Source: Oscillospiraceae bacterium (GTDB lineage Bacteria; Bacillota; Clostridia; Oscillospirales; Ruminococcaceae). From it: 37,923 bases of DNA. Shown piece by piece: positions 17,548-25,684 of this stretch. The stretch is taken from positions 1 to 37,923 of the forward strand of contig JAFWQJ010000092.1 in NCBI GenBank assembly GCA_017545185.1, given 5' to 3'. A program made the position numbers and the translations under genes. Position 1 is the first letter of the stretch, and every line of letters begins with the position of its first letter. The notes under the pieces were generated by a model. That model was given only the letters and a program-made list of their open reading frames with translations, made no database searches and was not told where the DNA came from.

Positions 17548-17579
17548 CCCGCAGCCGTTTCGCATTTTCCGGCTGCGGG
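17548..17579 (+). terminator. Hairpin 1 after the lichenase gene
   Basis: CCCGCAGCCG (17548-17557) pairs with CGGCTGCGGG (17570-17579). It lacks a direct T-run. Confidence 0.55.
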
Positions 17580-17595
17580 GGTACCATATATTTTG

Positions 17596-17629
17596 CAGCA
17601 GACAAACTTCGTGTCTGCTGTATTTTTTT
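17596..17629 (+). terminator. Main terminator of the lichenase gene
   Basis: CAGCAGACA (17596-17604) pairs with TGTCTGCTG (17612-17620) and is followed by TATTTTTTT. Strong intrinsic terminator. Confidence 0.88.
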
Positions 17630-17640
17630 GTATGCGGATA

Positions 17641-17671
17641 AGCCGGAGGGGATGCCTCCGGCTCATTTTTT
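17641..17671. terminator. Third hairpin between lichenase and FkbM genes
   Basis: AGCCGGAGG (17641-17649) pairs with CCTCCGGCT (17655-17663), then CATTTTTT on the plus strand. On the minus strand it lies just after the FkbM gene and may end that transcript as well. Confidence 0.7.
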
Positions 17672-17684
17672 ATGTGATCCTGCG

Positions 17685-18776
17685 TTATTCTGCGTACTGC
17701 GTATTGCCGTTGTCCTCGCAGACCGCGTAGAGATTTGTCTCCCAGGCGGGGATATAGGGGAGATGCCGGATGAACAGCCGGTAGCGCGGATTGATGCGCT
17801 TGACCAGCAGCGGCAGCTCGAAGATATCCTCATTGCGGTGATAGAGCGAGATCATCAGCTTCGGGGCAAAGCGGGCAATGGAACGGCTCGCGCCCCAGAG
17901 TGCCTCGCGCTCCGCACCCTCGACGTCCATTTTGAGGAGCGTCAGCGGGTTGCCTGCCAGCAGGTTATCGACCGAGCGCGCCGGCGTCATGATGCCGTCC
18001 GCAGCGACCGAGGACTGTCTGCCGGCCTTTGCGCCGAAGGGCAGCTCGGTGTCCACGCACCATGCCGTGCACTGATAGCACTGCACGGAGGGCGTATCGC
18101 CGACGAATTTGACGAGCTTCTTGTAGTTCTTCTTATCCGGCTCCACTGCGACGATGCGGTGATATTTGCCGCGGGTGTATTCGAGCATCTCGCGGATCGT
18201 GTCGCCGTTGTAGGCGCCGAGATCGACGTAGATCTCGTGATTGGTCGGCTGCAGCACGCGGTTCCAGATCTCATCCTTGGTATCGACCTGATCCATGAGA
18301 TATGCCGGGTTGCCGCTGATCTTGAAATTGATAATATTCGCGTAGATCTGGCGGGAGCGTTCGTCGGCGAGCGACTGATACACCTGCTGGATCTCCTCCT
18401 CGTGCTCGGTGCAGTATTCGGGCGTGAACAGTCCGCCGCCGACGACCGGCACATCGGGCACATAGAGCTGATACCGCTCGCCGAGTGCACGGATGCGGTC
18501 GATCATCTGCGGCGAGCAGACCGCAAATGCGAGCACAATGACAAAATCGTCGTACTGCGCTTCCAGCTCGGAGAGCTTTTTGACGGGATAGCCTGCAAAA
18601 TCATGTCCGCGGACAAACTCGTCGCTCGCAAAGATCCCGGCAACGGGAATCTCATAGTTGCGCATGGCAGCGAGGATTCGCACGGCGCCGTCGCCCATTC
18701 CGTAAAGGAAGATCGGACGGCTTTCGGCCTTCAGACGATCCCACACAGAAATTTTTTCGGTAACAAATTGCAGCAT
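17685..18776 (-). CDS. FkbM family methyltransferase
   Basis: 363 aa. An N-terminal domain (about 1-120) with IFLYGMGDGAVRI resembles a Rossmann-like nucleotide-sugar or SAM-associated fold seen in surface-polysaccharide proteins. The C-terminal part is an FkbM methyltransferase: YVDLGAYNGDT (SAM-binding motif I) and LLKMDVEGAEREAL. FkbM enzymes usually O-methylate a sugar or other hydroxyl. It lies 18 bp after the PH-domain gene in the same direction, so the two share a transcript. The acceptor is unknown. Confidence 0.88.
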   Translation of the reverse strand: MLQFVTEKISVWDRLKAESRPIFLYGMGDGAVRILAAMRNYEIPVAGIFASDEFVRGHDFAGYPVKKLSELEAQYDDFVIVLAFAVCSPQMIDRIRALGERYQLYVPDVPVVGGGLFTPEYCTEHEEEIQQVYQSLADERSRQIYANIINFKISGNPAYLMDQVDTKDEIWNRVLQPTNHEIYVDLGAYNGDTIREMLEYTRGKYHRIVAVEPDKKNYKKLVKFVGDTPSVQCYQCTAWCVDTELPFGAKAGRQSSVAADGIMTPARSVDNLLAGNPLTLLKMDVEGAEREALWGASRSIARFAPKLMISLYHRNEDIFELPLLVKRINPRYRLFIRHLPYIPAWETNLYAVCEDNGNTQYAE

Positions 18777-18794
18777 GATCTTGTAATCCCTTCG

Positions 18795-19253
18795 TTAATC
18801 GTTATGATCGTGGCAGTCACAGTCATCGACCGGATGATCCATCATATCGTCATGGTGATGCGGAATATGTCCGCCGCCCATGCCGCCGGTGATCGCGTAG
18901 AGATCGCGGCCTCTGGTGTTGTAGCGGTCGCGCTCGGCATTGATCTGCTTATCGAGCATCTTGAGCACCTCACGCGGGTGCTTGACGCAGCGGACTTCCT
19001 TTTCCGGCGTGTCGGTATCGCGGACAAAGATGACAATGGTGCCGCAGCCGACGAGCCGCTGCCAGAAGGGCAGCTTGAGCTTTTTATCGGTGACCTTGTA
19101 GAGATCGAGCTCGTCCTCGTCAAGGCTCAGCCAGCCCGTGCGTGTGATAAACTTGGTCTCCGTGAGAAAATATTTGGTGAATGTCCACGGCAGACCGAGG
19201 AATGTCCGTTTGCGGTCAGACCAGATGGCTTCAATCTCATTTTTCTTGCTCAT
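18795..19253 (-). CDS. PH-like domain protein with His/Asp-rich tail
   Basis: 152 aa from the ATG at 19253, chosen because GAAAGGAG lies 8 bp upstream; a longer frame begins further up without an SD. Residues 1-110 look like a small bacterial PH-type domain (WSDRKRTFLGLPWTFTKYFLTETKF, GWLSLDEDELDLYKV, then strands and a helix). The last 30 residues are extreme: GGMGGGHIPHHHDD, then DHPVDDCDCHDHND, rich in His, Asp and Cys and probably able to bind metal. No signal or membrane helix. It lies between GH31 and FkbM genes, but a link to them is not evident. Confidence 0.75.
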   Translation of the reverse strand: MSKKNEIEAIWSDRKRTFLGLPWTFTKYFLTETKFITRTGWLSLDEDELDLYKVTDKKLKLPFWQRLVGCGTIVIFVRDTDTPEKEVRCVKHPREVLKMLDKQINAERDRYNTRGRDLYAITGGMGGGHIPHHHDDMMDHPVDDCDCHDHND

Positions 19254-19319
19254 AGCAAAGCTCCTTTCGCCGGTGATCCGGTTGATTGTGATATGCAGCG
19301 GGGGACAGTCCCGCATGTT

Positions 19320-21683
19320 TTACAGTTCGATGACCGTGATGCCTGATTCCGCGGCCGGAATGCGGATGCCGGTGCCGGAAACGGTCACGGTATAATGGAC
19401 GCCGCCCTTGGTGCAGGAAAGCGTGATGCGGTTTCCTGTGCGTTGCGCGGTCAGCGTGCAGAAGCGTTCGCCGTCTGCATGATATATTTCCGCCGAAGCG
19501 GTATGCCCGTCCTGAAGCCCGCAGATGCGCACCTCTGCGTGACAGAGATAGTCATAGCAGACATTGCCGCGGAAATCGCCGAGCACGAGGATCGTATCCG
19601 GCCGGACGTACAGCGGCATTTCCAGATAGCCGCAGGTCTTTCGCAGAAAGCGGCCGCCGGTGACGGTCTCTCCGCTGAGCAGATCGCTCCATTCGCCCGC
19701 CGGGAGATAGTATTCCGCAAGCCCTTCTTCGTTCATGACCGGCGCACAGAGCAGGCTGTCGCCGAGCATATACTGCCGGTCGAGCGTCAGGCAGGCGGGG
19801 TCATCCGCGTAGTCGATGAACATCGCGCGCATCATCGGAATGCCGGTCTGATGCGTCCTGTTCGCCTGCGCCCAGAGGTATGGCATGAGCCTGCCTTTCA
19901 GCGCTGTAAAGAACCGCAGCACGGCACAGGCGTTTTCCGGATCCTCCGGGTCGTCCTCCTCATAGAGCCACGGCACGCGGTAGGAATGCGAGCCGTGCAG
20001 ACGGCTGTGCGTGCTCATCAGGCCGAACGCGACCCAGCGCTTATAGACATCCGGAGAGGCGGTCTGTTCAAAGCCGCCGATATCGTGCGAGAAGAACCCG
20101 AAGCCGGATGCCGTCAGCGAGAGCCCGCCGCGCAGCGTCTCCGCCATGGCCGAATAGGTCGCAGCGCAGTCGCCGCCCCAGTGTACGGGGAACTGCTGAC
20201 AGCCGGCGGTCGCGCTCCTTGCAAAGAGCACGGCGTTTCCTTTGCCTTTGCAGCCCTCCAGTGCTTCAAACACGGTTTTATTATAAAGGTATGCGTAATC
20301 GTTATGCATCGCGGCAGGGTCTGCACCGTTATACCAGACCACATCCCTTGCGGGGATGCGCTCGCCGAAATCGGTCTTGACCGCATCGACGCCGTCCGCG
20401 CAGAGCATCCTGATCTTGTCCGCGAACCATGTCCGCGCATCGGGATTCGTAAAATCGACGATGCCCATGCCGGACTGCCAGAAGTCTGTCTGGAAGATGC
20501 TGCCGTCGGTTTTCCGCAGCAGATACCCATTTGCGGCGGCCTCGTCAAACAGCGCGGGCTGCTGCGCGATATACGGATTGATCCACACGCAGATGCCGAC
20601 GCCGTACTGTTCCTTCAGCCGCTTCAGCATTCCCTGCGGGTCGGGGAACTGCTCGGTATCCCACTGAAAGCTTGTCCATGTCTGCGCCTGCATCCAGAAG
20701 CAGTCGAAATGAAACATGGAAAGCGGGATCTGCCGCTTTTTCATCCCTTCCAGCATTTCGCAGACGGTCTGCTCATCGTAGTCCGTCGTGAACGAGGTCG
20801 AGAGCCAGAGCCCCAGCGATCTCGCAGGCGGGAGCGCGGGCTTGCCGGTCAGGTCTGTATAATGCCGCAGCACATCGGCGCAGTTCTCTCCGCCGATGAC
20901 GCAATAGGTGAGTGATTCGCCGGCCGCGGTCATGCTGACCTTTGAGACGGTATCGGAACCGGCCTCAAAGCTGACATGCCCGGTATGCGCCGCAAGGACG
21001 CCGTAGCCGCGCGAGCTGATATAAAACGGAACGGATTTGTAGCTCTGGTCGGTACAGGTGCCGCCGTCACTGTTCCAGATCTCAACGGTCTGTCCGTTTT
21101 TGACAAAGGGCGTGAACTGCTCGCCGAAGCCGTAGACATATTCGCCGACGGAGAGGTCAAGCTGTTCGCGGATGAAGCAGCCGCTCTTATTCGGCGGGAT
21201 GCTCCAGAACGGCTCGGACTTTGCGGATTCCTCCGCCAGCCGGATGCGCTCTGCATCTGCCTGAATATAGGATGCCGCGCGCTGTGTGCTGCCCGTGAGC
21301 CGCTTTCCGTCATAGGTGAAGCTGACGTTCCATGCACCGTGCTTCGCGACCGTCACGGCGGTTTTTCCGGCGGTCAGTGTGATGCCGTCCTCCGTTTCGG
21401 TGATGAAGGGCTGAAAGCCGGGGTCTGCGGAAAGCGCAAATTCCGGTGCGCGGGAGACCGCTCCCTTATGGTGCATCAATTGCACGCAGATGACATTTTC
21501 CCGCGGGGATGAGAACGAGACGGTCAGCATCACGCCGCCGAGCGTCATGCCGCGGTGGTGGATCGGGTGGGACGCCGCGCATACCGTCACGGTACCGCCG
21601 GAGATCTGTACGCTGCAGGGCTGCACGGCATAGCTGACCGTATATCCCTGTCTGTTCAGCCAGAAGCCGTCAGAAAATTTCAT
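19320..21683 (-). CDS. GH31 alpha-xylosidase (YicI type)
   Basis: 787 aa, full length, no signal peptide, so cytoplasmic. GH31 enzymes remove terminal alpha-linked sugars with retention. The nucleophile is D438 in KTDFGE and the acid/base is D505 in HWGGD. The run KTDFGERIPARDVVWYNGADPAAMHNDYAYLYNKTVF matches the YicI alpha-xylosidase group more than alpha-glucosidases, and MFHFDCFWM with WINPYIAQQ is also typical. The expected role is removal of xylose from xyloglucan oligosaccharides taken up after extracellular cellulase action. It has its own promoter and may be read with the PH-domain gene 66 bp on. Confidence 0.92.
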   Translation of the reverse strand: MKFSDGFWLNRQGYTVSYAVQPCSVQISGGTVTVCAASHPIHHRGMTLGGVMLTVSFSSPRENVICVQLMHHKGAVSRAPEFALSADPGFQPFITETEDGITLTAGKTAVTVAKHGAWNVSFTYDGKRLTGSTQRAASYIQADAERIRLAEESAKSEPFWSIPPNKSGCFIREQLDLSVGEYVYGFGEQFTPFVKNGQTVEIWNSDGGTCTDQSYKSVPFYISSRGYGVLAAHTGHVSFEAGSDTVSKVSMTAAGESLTYCVIGGENCADVLRHYTDLTGKPALPPARSLGLWLSTSFTTDYDEQTVCEMLEGMKKRQIPLSMFHFDCFWMQAQTWTSFQWDTEQFPDPQGMLKRLKEQYGVGICVWINPYIAQQPALFDEAAANGYLLRKTDGSIFQTDFWQSGMGIVDFTNPDARTWFADKIRMLCADGVDAVKTDFGERIPARDVVWYNGADPAAMHNDYAYLYNKTVFEALEGCKGKGNAVLFARSATAGCQQFPVHWGGDCAATYSAMAETLRGGLSLTASGFGFFSHDIGGFEQTASPDVYKRWVAFGLMSTHSRLHGSHSYRVPWLYEEDDPEDPENACAVLRFFTALKGRLMPYLWAQANRTHQTGIPMMRAMFIDYADDPACLTLDRQYMLGDSLLCAPVMNEEGLAEYYLPAGEWSDLLSGETVTGGRFLRKTCGYLEMPLYVRPDTILVLGDFRGNVCYDYLCHAEVRICGLQDGHTASAEIYHADGERFCTLTAQRTGNRITLSCTKGGVHYTVTVSGTGIRIPAAESGITVIEL

Positions 21684-21727
21684 GCGCGTCCTGCACCTCC
21701 CGTCCGCAGTTATAAATATACGCTTAT

Positions 21728-21756
21728 ATCATACCATAAATCCGCCCGAAAGTCAA
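21728..21756 (-). promoter_or_regulatory. Promoter of the GH31 gene
   Basis: Minus strand: TTGACT (21756-21751), 17 bp, TATGAT (21733-21728) preceded by TGG (extended -10). Confidence 0.75.
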
Positions 21757-21777
21757 TCTGTCGAACGCTGATTCGGC

Positions 21778-21813
21778 AAAAAAATCCCGAAGCCGTCGCG
21801 GCCTCGGGATTTT
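21778..21813 (-). terminator. Terminator of the SleB-like gene
   Basis: On the minus strand AAATCCCGAGGCC pairs with GGCTTCGGGATTT (one mismatch; arms within 21782-21813) and ends in seven T (21784-21778). Confidence 0.85.
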
Positions 21814-21843
21814 CGTGTATGTAGGGGAACGTCTCGTAACCGA

Positions 21844-22677
21844 TCAATACCGGGTACGGAAGTAATTGCGGTATCCGTCACCGTTGAAGTACAGATACCC
21901 GTGTGCGAACTGCGTGGGATCAGCGAGGTACAGGTCAACAGCAGCTTTGACACTGTCCGTCACATATCCCGACATTCCGTCCATGTTGACCAGATATTCC
22001 AGACCGGCGAACTGATTTCGCTGCATCAGGACATCGTAGATCGTATTCGGAAAAGCGGGAGAATTGACGCGGTTCATAATGACTTCCACAACAAGTGCCT
22101 TGTCAGCCTCCGGCACCCAGTTTGCGCCGTACTCATGCCCCACGACGTTGCAGAGCATACAGTATTCGCGGTCGGTGACCGTGATCGCATTCACATTCGG
22201 TGCTTCAGCAGTGACTTCGCTTTCTGCTTCGGGAGAAGCGGTCGTCTCTGTCTGTGTTGACGCTGCAGCTTCCGCTGCATCAGACAGCTCTGTGACCTCC
22301 TGCTCGGAAGAAAGCGCGAGGAACTGCTCGGGTTCGGTCTGCACAGTGCTTGTTGTTTCCGGTGCCGCAGTGCTCTCTGTGACAGGGACTGTCGTGCTCA
22401 CAGCGGTTGTCGTCGCCGGAGCAGAGGATGCGGTCGTTCCAGTGGTGACTGCCGTCGTCCTGACGGTGACAGCAGTGGTTTTTGCGGTGGTTGCCTTGGT
22501 TACGATAGACGTCGTTTCGATCGAAGCTGCGGTAGTAACAGTTTCAGCCGTCATCTCGATTACAGTATCGCTCAGATCGGTTTTCGCAACGGAAACTTCC
22601 GTGTTGATGATGCCGCCGCGGAGCATGCCGTAAGAGAGGAGGCACAGGGAAGCTGCTGCGACCTTCACTTTTCTCAT
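21844..22677 (-). CDS. Exported SleB-like cell wall hydrolase with Ser/Thr linker
   Basis: 277 aa. An N-terminal hydrophobic segment (about 5-22) acts as signal or anchor; a long Thr/Ala/Val/Ser-rich linker follows (about 35-160); the C-terminal 110 residues are a SleB/Hydrolase_2 domain with VVGHEYGANWVPEADKALV, where E182 is the expected catalytic Glu, then VIMNRVNSPAFPNTIYDVL and NQFAGLEY. SleB-type enzymes are lytic transglycosylases acting on peptidoglycan; here a vegetative wall-remodelling role is as likely as spore germination. The Thr-rich linker resembles those of secreted ruminococcal enzymes. Monocistronic, with own promoter and terminator. Confidence 0.88.
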   Translation of the reverse strand: MRKVKVAAASLCLLSYGMLRGGIINTEVSVAKTDLSDTVIEMTAETVTTAASIETTSIVTKATTAKTTAVTVRTTAVTTGTTASSAPATTTAVSTTVPVTESTAAPETTSTVQTEPEQFLALSSEQEVTELSDAAEAAASTQTETTASPEAESEVTAEAPNVNAITVTDREYCMLCNVVGHEYGANWVPEADKALVVEVIMNRVNSPAFPNTIYDVLMQRNQFAGLEYLVNMDGMSGYVTDSVKAAVDLYLADPTQFAHGYLYFNGDGYRNYFRTRY

Positions 22678-22727
22678 CGACTCATCCTTTCGTAAAATAA
22701 TAGGTGCGTCTGTACGACGCTTTTCAT

Positions 22728-22756
22728 ATCATACCACATTTTGCGAGATATTACAA
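22728..22756 (-). promoter_or_regulatory. Promoter of the SleB-like gene
   Basis: Minus strand: TTGTAA (22756-22751), 17 bp, TATGAT (22733-22728) with TGG before the -10. Confidence 0.65.
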
Positions 22757-22970
22757 CGAAATTACAGATTTTTCCATTTTGTAATCAAAAATCCTTCCGA
22801 CCCTTCCGGAACTTTCTGGATATCCTGCACAATAAAATCCGTCTTTTTTGCCGTTCTGATGCATCCGAAAAACGGGAGCCGTCTCTGAAAAAGCGGAAAT
22901 ACCGCGTGTTTACGAAAAAATCGTTTCACAGTTCTGTCACATTTTATTCATATTATCGTGCAAATCCGCA

Positions 22971-22999
22971 TTGACATTTTTGCGGAAACATATTATAAT
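22971..22999 (+). promoter_or_regulatory. Promoter of the serine acetyltransferase gene
   Basis: TTGACA (22971-22976), 17 bp, TATAAT (22994-22999): consensus in both hexamers. Confidence 0.82.
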
Positions 23000-23032
23000 A
23001 ATAGGTAATACCGGATAGAAAGGCGGCTTGTT

Positions 23033-23992
23033 ATGGCACATAAACTGGAGGAGCAGATCCACGGACTGCTGGACACTTTGCTTGCGGACTACTGCGGCGG
23101 ACGCATCATCGACGCTGAGGTCACGCTCGATCACCCGAACAAGGACGTTGTCATTGATATCGTATATAAGCTCCGGCAGATCATTTTTCCGGGCTATTTC
23201 CGCAATCAGGCATACCGCGTGTATACGGTGCGGAATCATGTCTCGATGCTGCTGGAGGACGTCATCTTCAATCTGATCCGTCAGATCTCGATCGTTCTGG
23301 TCTACGCGCCGGAATACAGCGATGCTTCGCCGGAGACGATCCGGCAGCGTGCGGAGGAGATCACGCTCGCGTTCATCGGCAAGATCCCGGAGATCCGCGC
23401 CTACATCGAAATGGATGTGGATGCCGCCTATGACGGCGACCCCGCAGCCTATAACAAGGACGAGATCATTTATTCGTACCCGGGACTGTTCGCGATCCTT
23501 GTCAGCCGTATCGCGCACCAGCTGCATCTGCTGGGCGTCCCGCTGATCCCGCGCATCATGACGGAGTACGCGCACAGCCAGACCGGTATCGACATTCACC
23601 CGGGCGCATCGCTCGGCCGGTACTTCTTCATTGACCACGGCACGGGCATCGTCATCGGCGAGACGACCGAGATCGGCGACAACGTGAAGGTGTATCAGGG
23701 CGTGACGCTCGGTGCGCTTTCGACGCGCGGCGGGCAGTCTCTGAAATCGAAGAAGCGGCACCCGACGATCTGCGACAATGTGACGATCTACTCCGGCGCG
23801 TCGATCTTGGGCGGCGAGACGGTGATCGGCCGGGGCGCGGTCATCGGCGCGAATGCGTTTATCACGCGCTCGATCCCGGAGGGTGCCAAGGTCAGCATCA
23901 AGAATCAGGAGCTGCATTACCGCTACGACCCGAAGCAAAAGCCGGAGGCGGAAACGGTCGATCCGGACGACACATGGTTTTATATCATCTGA
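23033..23992 (+). CDS. cysE: Serine O-acetyltransferase, long EpsC/SrpH type
   Basis: 319 aa. It makes O-acetylserine from serine and acetyl-CoA, the first step to cysteine. The N-terminal 180 residues are helical; the C-terminal part is a left-handed beta-helix of hexapeptide repeats: TGIDIHPGASLGRYFFIDHGTGIVIGETTEIGDNVKVYQGVTLGA, shown by its parts IDIHPGA, FIDHGTG and VTLGA, then GASILGG and VIGRGAVIGANAF. The His in FIDHGTG is the expected catalytic residue. It is longer than E. coli CysE because of the N-terminal domain, like SrpH/EpsC proteins. It stands alone; no cysK is next to it. No T-box or SAM riboswitch is seen in its short leader. Confidence 0.93.
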   Translation: MAHKLEEQIHGLLDTLLADYCGGRIIDAEVTLDHPNKDVVIDIVYKLRQIIFPGYFRNQAYRVYTVRNHVSMLLEDVIFNLIRQISIVLVYAPEYSDASPETIRQRAEEITLAFIGKIPEIRAYIEMDVDAAYDGDPAAYNKDEIIYSYPGLFAILVSRIAHQLHLLGVPLIPRIMTEYAHSQTGIDIHPGASLGRYFFIDHGTGIVIGETTEIGDNVKVYQGVTLGALSTRGGQSLKSKKRHPTICDNVTIYSGASILGGETVIGRGAVIGANAFITRSIPEGAKVSIKNQELHYRYDPKQKPEAETVDPDDTWFYII

Positions 23993-24000
23993 ATGCAGAA

Positions 24001-24030
24001 CCCCGCACGGCGCGTAACCGTGCGGGGTTT
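24001..24030. terminator. Bidirectional terminator between cysE and the secreted-protein gene
   Basis: CCCCGCACGG (24001-24010) pairs with CCGTGCGGGG (24018-24027), flanked by AA and TTT. It serves the convergent genes on both sides. Confidence 0.8.
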
Positions 24031-24068
24031 GTGTATCAGATTGATTCTTTGCGGAAATGAAGCGGTGC

Positions 24069-25265
24069 TTAGAATCCGAGCAGCGTCTTGAATTCTGCCG
24101 GTGTACACTCATAATATTTGTTTCCTGTCCACGCTGTTGTCGAATTCCAGAAGAACTGCACCTTTGTGATGCTACCGCTGTTCAGCTTGTTCAGCAGCCA
24201 TGTATTGTGAGAATATGCGTCCTTGTAGCCGCAGTTCAGCAGGATCTGGAGTTTGTTTTTGTAGACAGCCGTCGTCCAGCCGCTGTTGGCCGGAAGTGTG
24301 ACATTTGTGCCGAGGCACATTTGCAGGGTGCTGCCGCTGACTTTGACAGCATCAAAGCGGTTGTTCTTGAAGTGCGTCGCATACTGGCCGCCGTAGTAAT
24401 CATAAGCGACAGTCGTCATGCTCGTGCTGTTCAGGATGCCGGTATAGACGGTATTGTTATTCTTCGTATAGGTTTTCTTGAGTCTGTTCGTCACATAGGC
24501 ATTCTGACCGCAGCCGTTGTAGGTGACCTTGAGATCGTTCAGGATCGTGCAGGTCTGTGCCGATGCGAAGTACACAGCGCCGTCCGTTCTGAACGGGATG
24601 GTTCCGCTGAATGTGAATTCCGTGGTATAGCCGCGGGGGCGCGATCCGCTTCCTCTCTTGATCAGATTCGGCGCGCTGAATGTCGTGCGGCCGTCAGAGC
24701 AGCTCAGCTTCATGCCTGCCAGATAGAAATCGTCCCAGCGGATTGTTCCGCTGTACTGACCGGTTGCCGGATCCAGCGTGAACGACGACACATAGCCGTC
24801 GAGTGTATATCGGATCGTCGAATAGCCCGGATCGTATGCTCTGAGGCCGAGCGTATTGGCGGTCCTGGAATGGTGATAGATCAGGTTGAGCGCATAGGGC
24901 TTGTTGTTGAAATCTGTCATGTTGATCTTGTCGATATACTGTCTGACGGCGGTCAGGCTGTCGATCGTACCGACGGACGGGTGAATGGATCCCATGACCT
25001 GATAATCAGCCGCATTCTTGTATTTGAGCGTGCGGCCTGCCGGGTTGAAGCTGGATCTGAATTCCGGCATATTTGCCTGATCCTCAACGGTTTCCCAGTA
25101 ATACCCGATGACACCGGTTGTATTGTAGTTCTTCAGGTTTTGGTAGTAGCCGATGCTGCCGGAATTGGTGTTGACCGTGTAAGCCGATGCTGTCATACCG
25201 GCTGCGGACATTGCCGTGATCGCCGCTGCGGTGATCGCGGTCAGTTTGCGAATGATCTGTTTCAT
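24069..25265 (-). CDS. Secreted protein of unknown function
   Basis: 398 aa. A clear signal peptide (1-28, ending MTASA) leads into a 370-residue domain rich in Tyr, Asn, Thr and Ser with many beta-strand-like stretches. I see no GH, CBM, cohesin or dockerin signature. A tail repeating the theme W-x-aromatic-NST-x-x-W could bind a ligand, but this is a guess. The gene is expressed alone from a promoter with an A14/T14 tract in its spacer and lies beside cellulosome-related genes. Start ATG 25265 follows AGGGAGGAAAT. Could be a surface-binding or structural protein for plant polymers. Confidence 0.8.
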   Translation of the reverse strand: MKQIIRKLTAITAAAITAMSAAGMTASAYTVNTNSGSIGYYQNLKNYNTTGVIGYYWETVEDQANMPEFRSSFNPAGRTLKYKNAADYQVMGSIHPSVGTIDSLTAVRQYIDKINMTDFNNKPYALNLIYHHSRTANTLGLRAYDPGYSTIRYTLDGYVSSFTLDPATGQYSGTIRWDDFYLAGMKLSCSDGRTTFSAPNLIKRGSGSRPRGYTTEFTFSGTIPFRTDGAVYFASAQTCTILNDLKVTYNGCGQNAYVTNRLKKTYTKNNNTVYTGILNSTSMTTVAYDYYGGQYATHFKNNRFDAVKVSGSTLQMCLGTNVTLPANSGWTTAVYKNKLQILLNCGYKDAYSHNTWLLNKLNSGSITKVQFFWNSTTAWTGNKYYECTPAEFKTLLGF

Positions 25266-25342
25266 AATATTTCCTCCCTAAAAAAAGATTTTCGGAGCGG
25301 TTGAACCCCTTGCTGCAGCCCCGGGGCACCCGCTGTATGTTA

Positions 25343-25371
25343 ATTATACTGCAAAAAAAAAAAAAATGCAA
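25343..25371 (-). promoter_or_regulatory. Promoter of the secreted-protein gene
   Basis: Minus strand: TTGCAT (25371-25366), exactly 17 bp, TATAAT (25348-25343). A run of 14 T (minus strand) fills most of the spacer, so its length would change with slippage. Confidence 0.75.
25353..25366. repeat. A14/T14 homopolymer inside a promoter spacer
   Basis: Fourteen A on the plus strand between the -35 and -10 hexamers; the last base is shared with the -35. It is the longest homopolymer I see in the window. Confidence 0.9.
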
Positions 25372-25379
25372 TATTTTGC

Positions 25380-25633
25380 GACAAAACGCACAAAATTGTG
25401 ACGAAATCCCGTATATCGCGACGAAATCCCGTTTTTTTGCCCTGAGTTGCCGGTCACGGACGAAATGCCGCTTGTGCAGTTCGTCGCGGACGAACGGGCG
25501 TTTTGAGGGCATTTTTACCGTTTATCAGGGACGAAATCCCGCATCTGGACGCTTTTTCATCTAACAAAATGCAAGATAATTCATTCTTTTTTCAATATCC
25601 GACACTTTGGCATTTCGTCCGCGACGAATTGCC
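25380..25633. repeat. GACGAAATCCCG motif array with two palindromes
   Basis: GACGAAATCCCG occurs at 25400-25411, 25420-25431 and 25530-25541; GACGAAATGCCG at 25459-25470; a degenerate GACAAAACG at 25380. The first three are exactly 20 bp apart. Two palindromes use the same core: GTTCGTC-GCG-GACGAAC (25479-25495) and GGCATTTCGTC-CGC-GACGAATTGCC (25609-25633). This looks like a set of sites for one DNA-binding protein. Confidence 0.7.
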
Positions 25634-25650
25634 GGAGCAGCCTGCCGCAC

Positions 25651-25684
25651 AAAAAAGACGCTGATCTTGCGGTCAGCGTCTTTT
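25651..25684 (-). terminator. Terminator of the GHL10-type gene
   Basis: Minus strand: AAAAGACGCTGA (25684-25673) pairs perfectly with TCAGCGTCTTTT (25664-25653), with T continuing to 25651. The stop codon lies in the stem. Confidence 0.88.

Larger units (their letters stand above)
22678..23032. other. Divergent intergenic region, SleB-like/cysE
   Basis: Holds the two divergent promoters (22728-22756 minus, 22971-22999 plus) and a small GCGTC/GACGC hairpin in the SleB leader (22707-22721). The AT-rich middle, 22760-22965, shows no gene or repeat. Confidence 0.7.
25266..25652. other. Non-coding regulatory region with promoter, A14 tract and GACGAA array
   Basis: No gene. AT-rich near the start of the secreted-protein gene, then a 250-bp stretch in which GACGAA-type motifs recur in direct and inverted order. 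See the separate entries for the promoter, the homopolymer and the motif array. Confidence 0.7.

Noticed and set aside
17502-19346. A 614-codon plus-strand frame opposite the FkbM and PH-domain genes
   Set aside because: It runs through three terminator hairpins and is antisense to a clear methyltransferase.
25380-25633. CRISPR array
   Set aside because: The repeats are only 12-13 bp, spacing varies from 20 to over 60 bp, some copies are inverted, and no cas gene is in the window.
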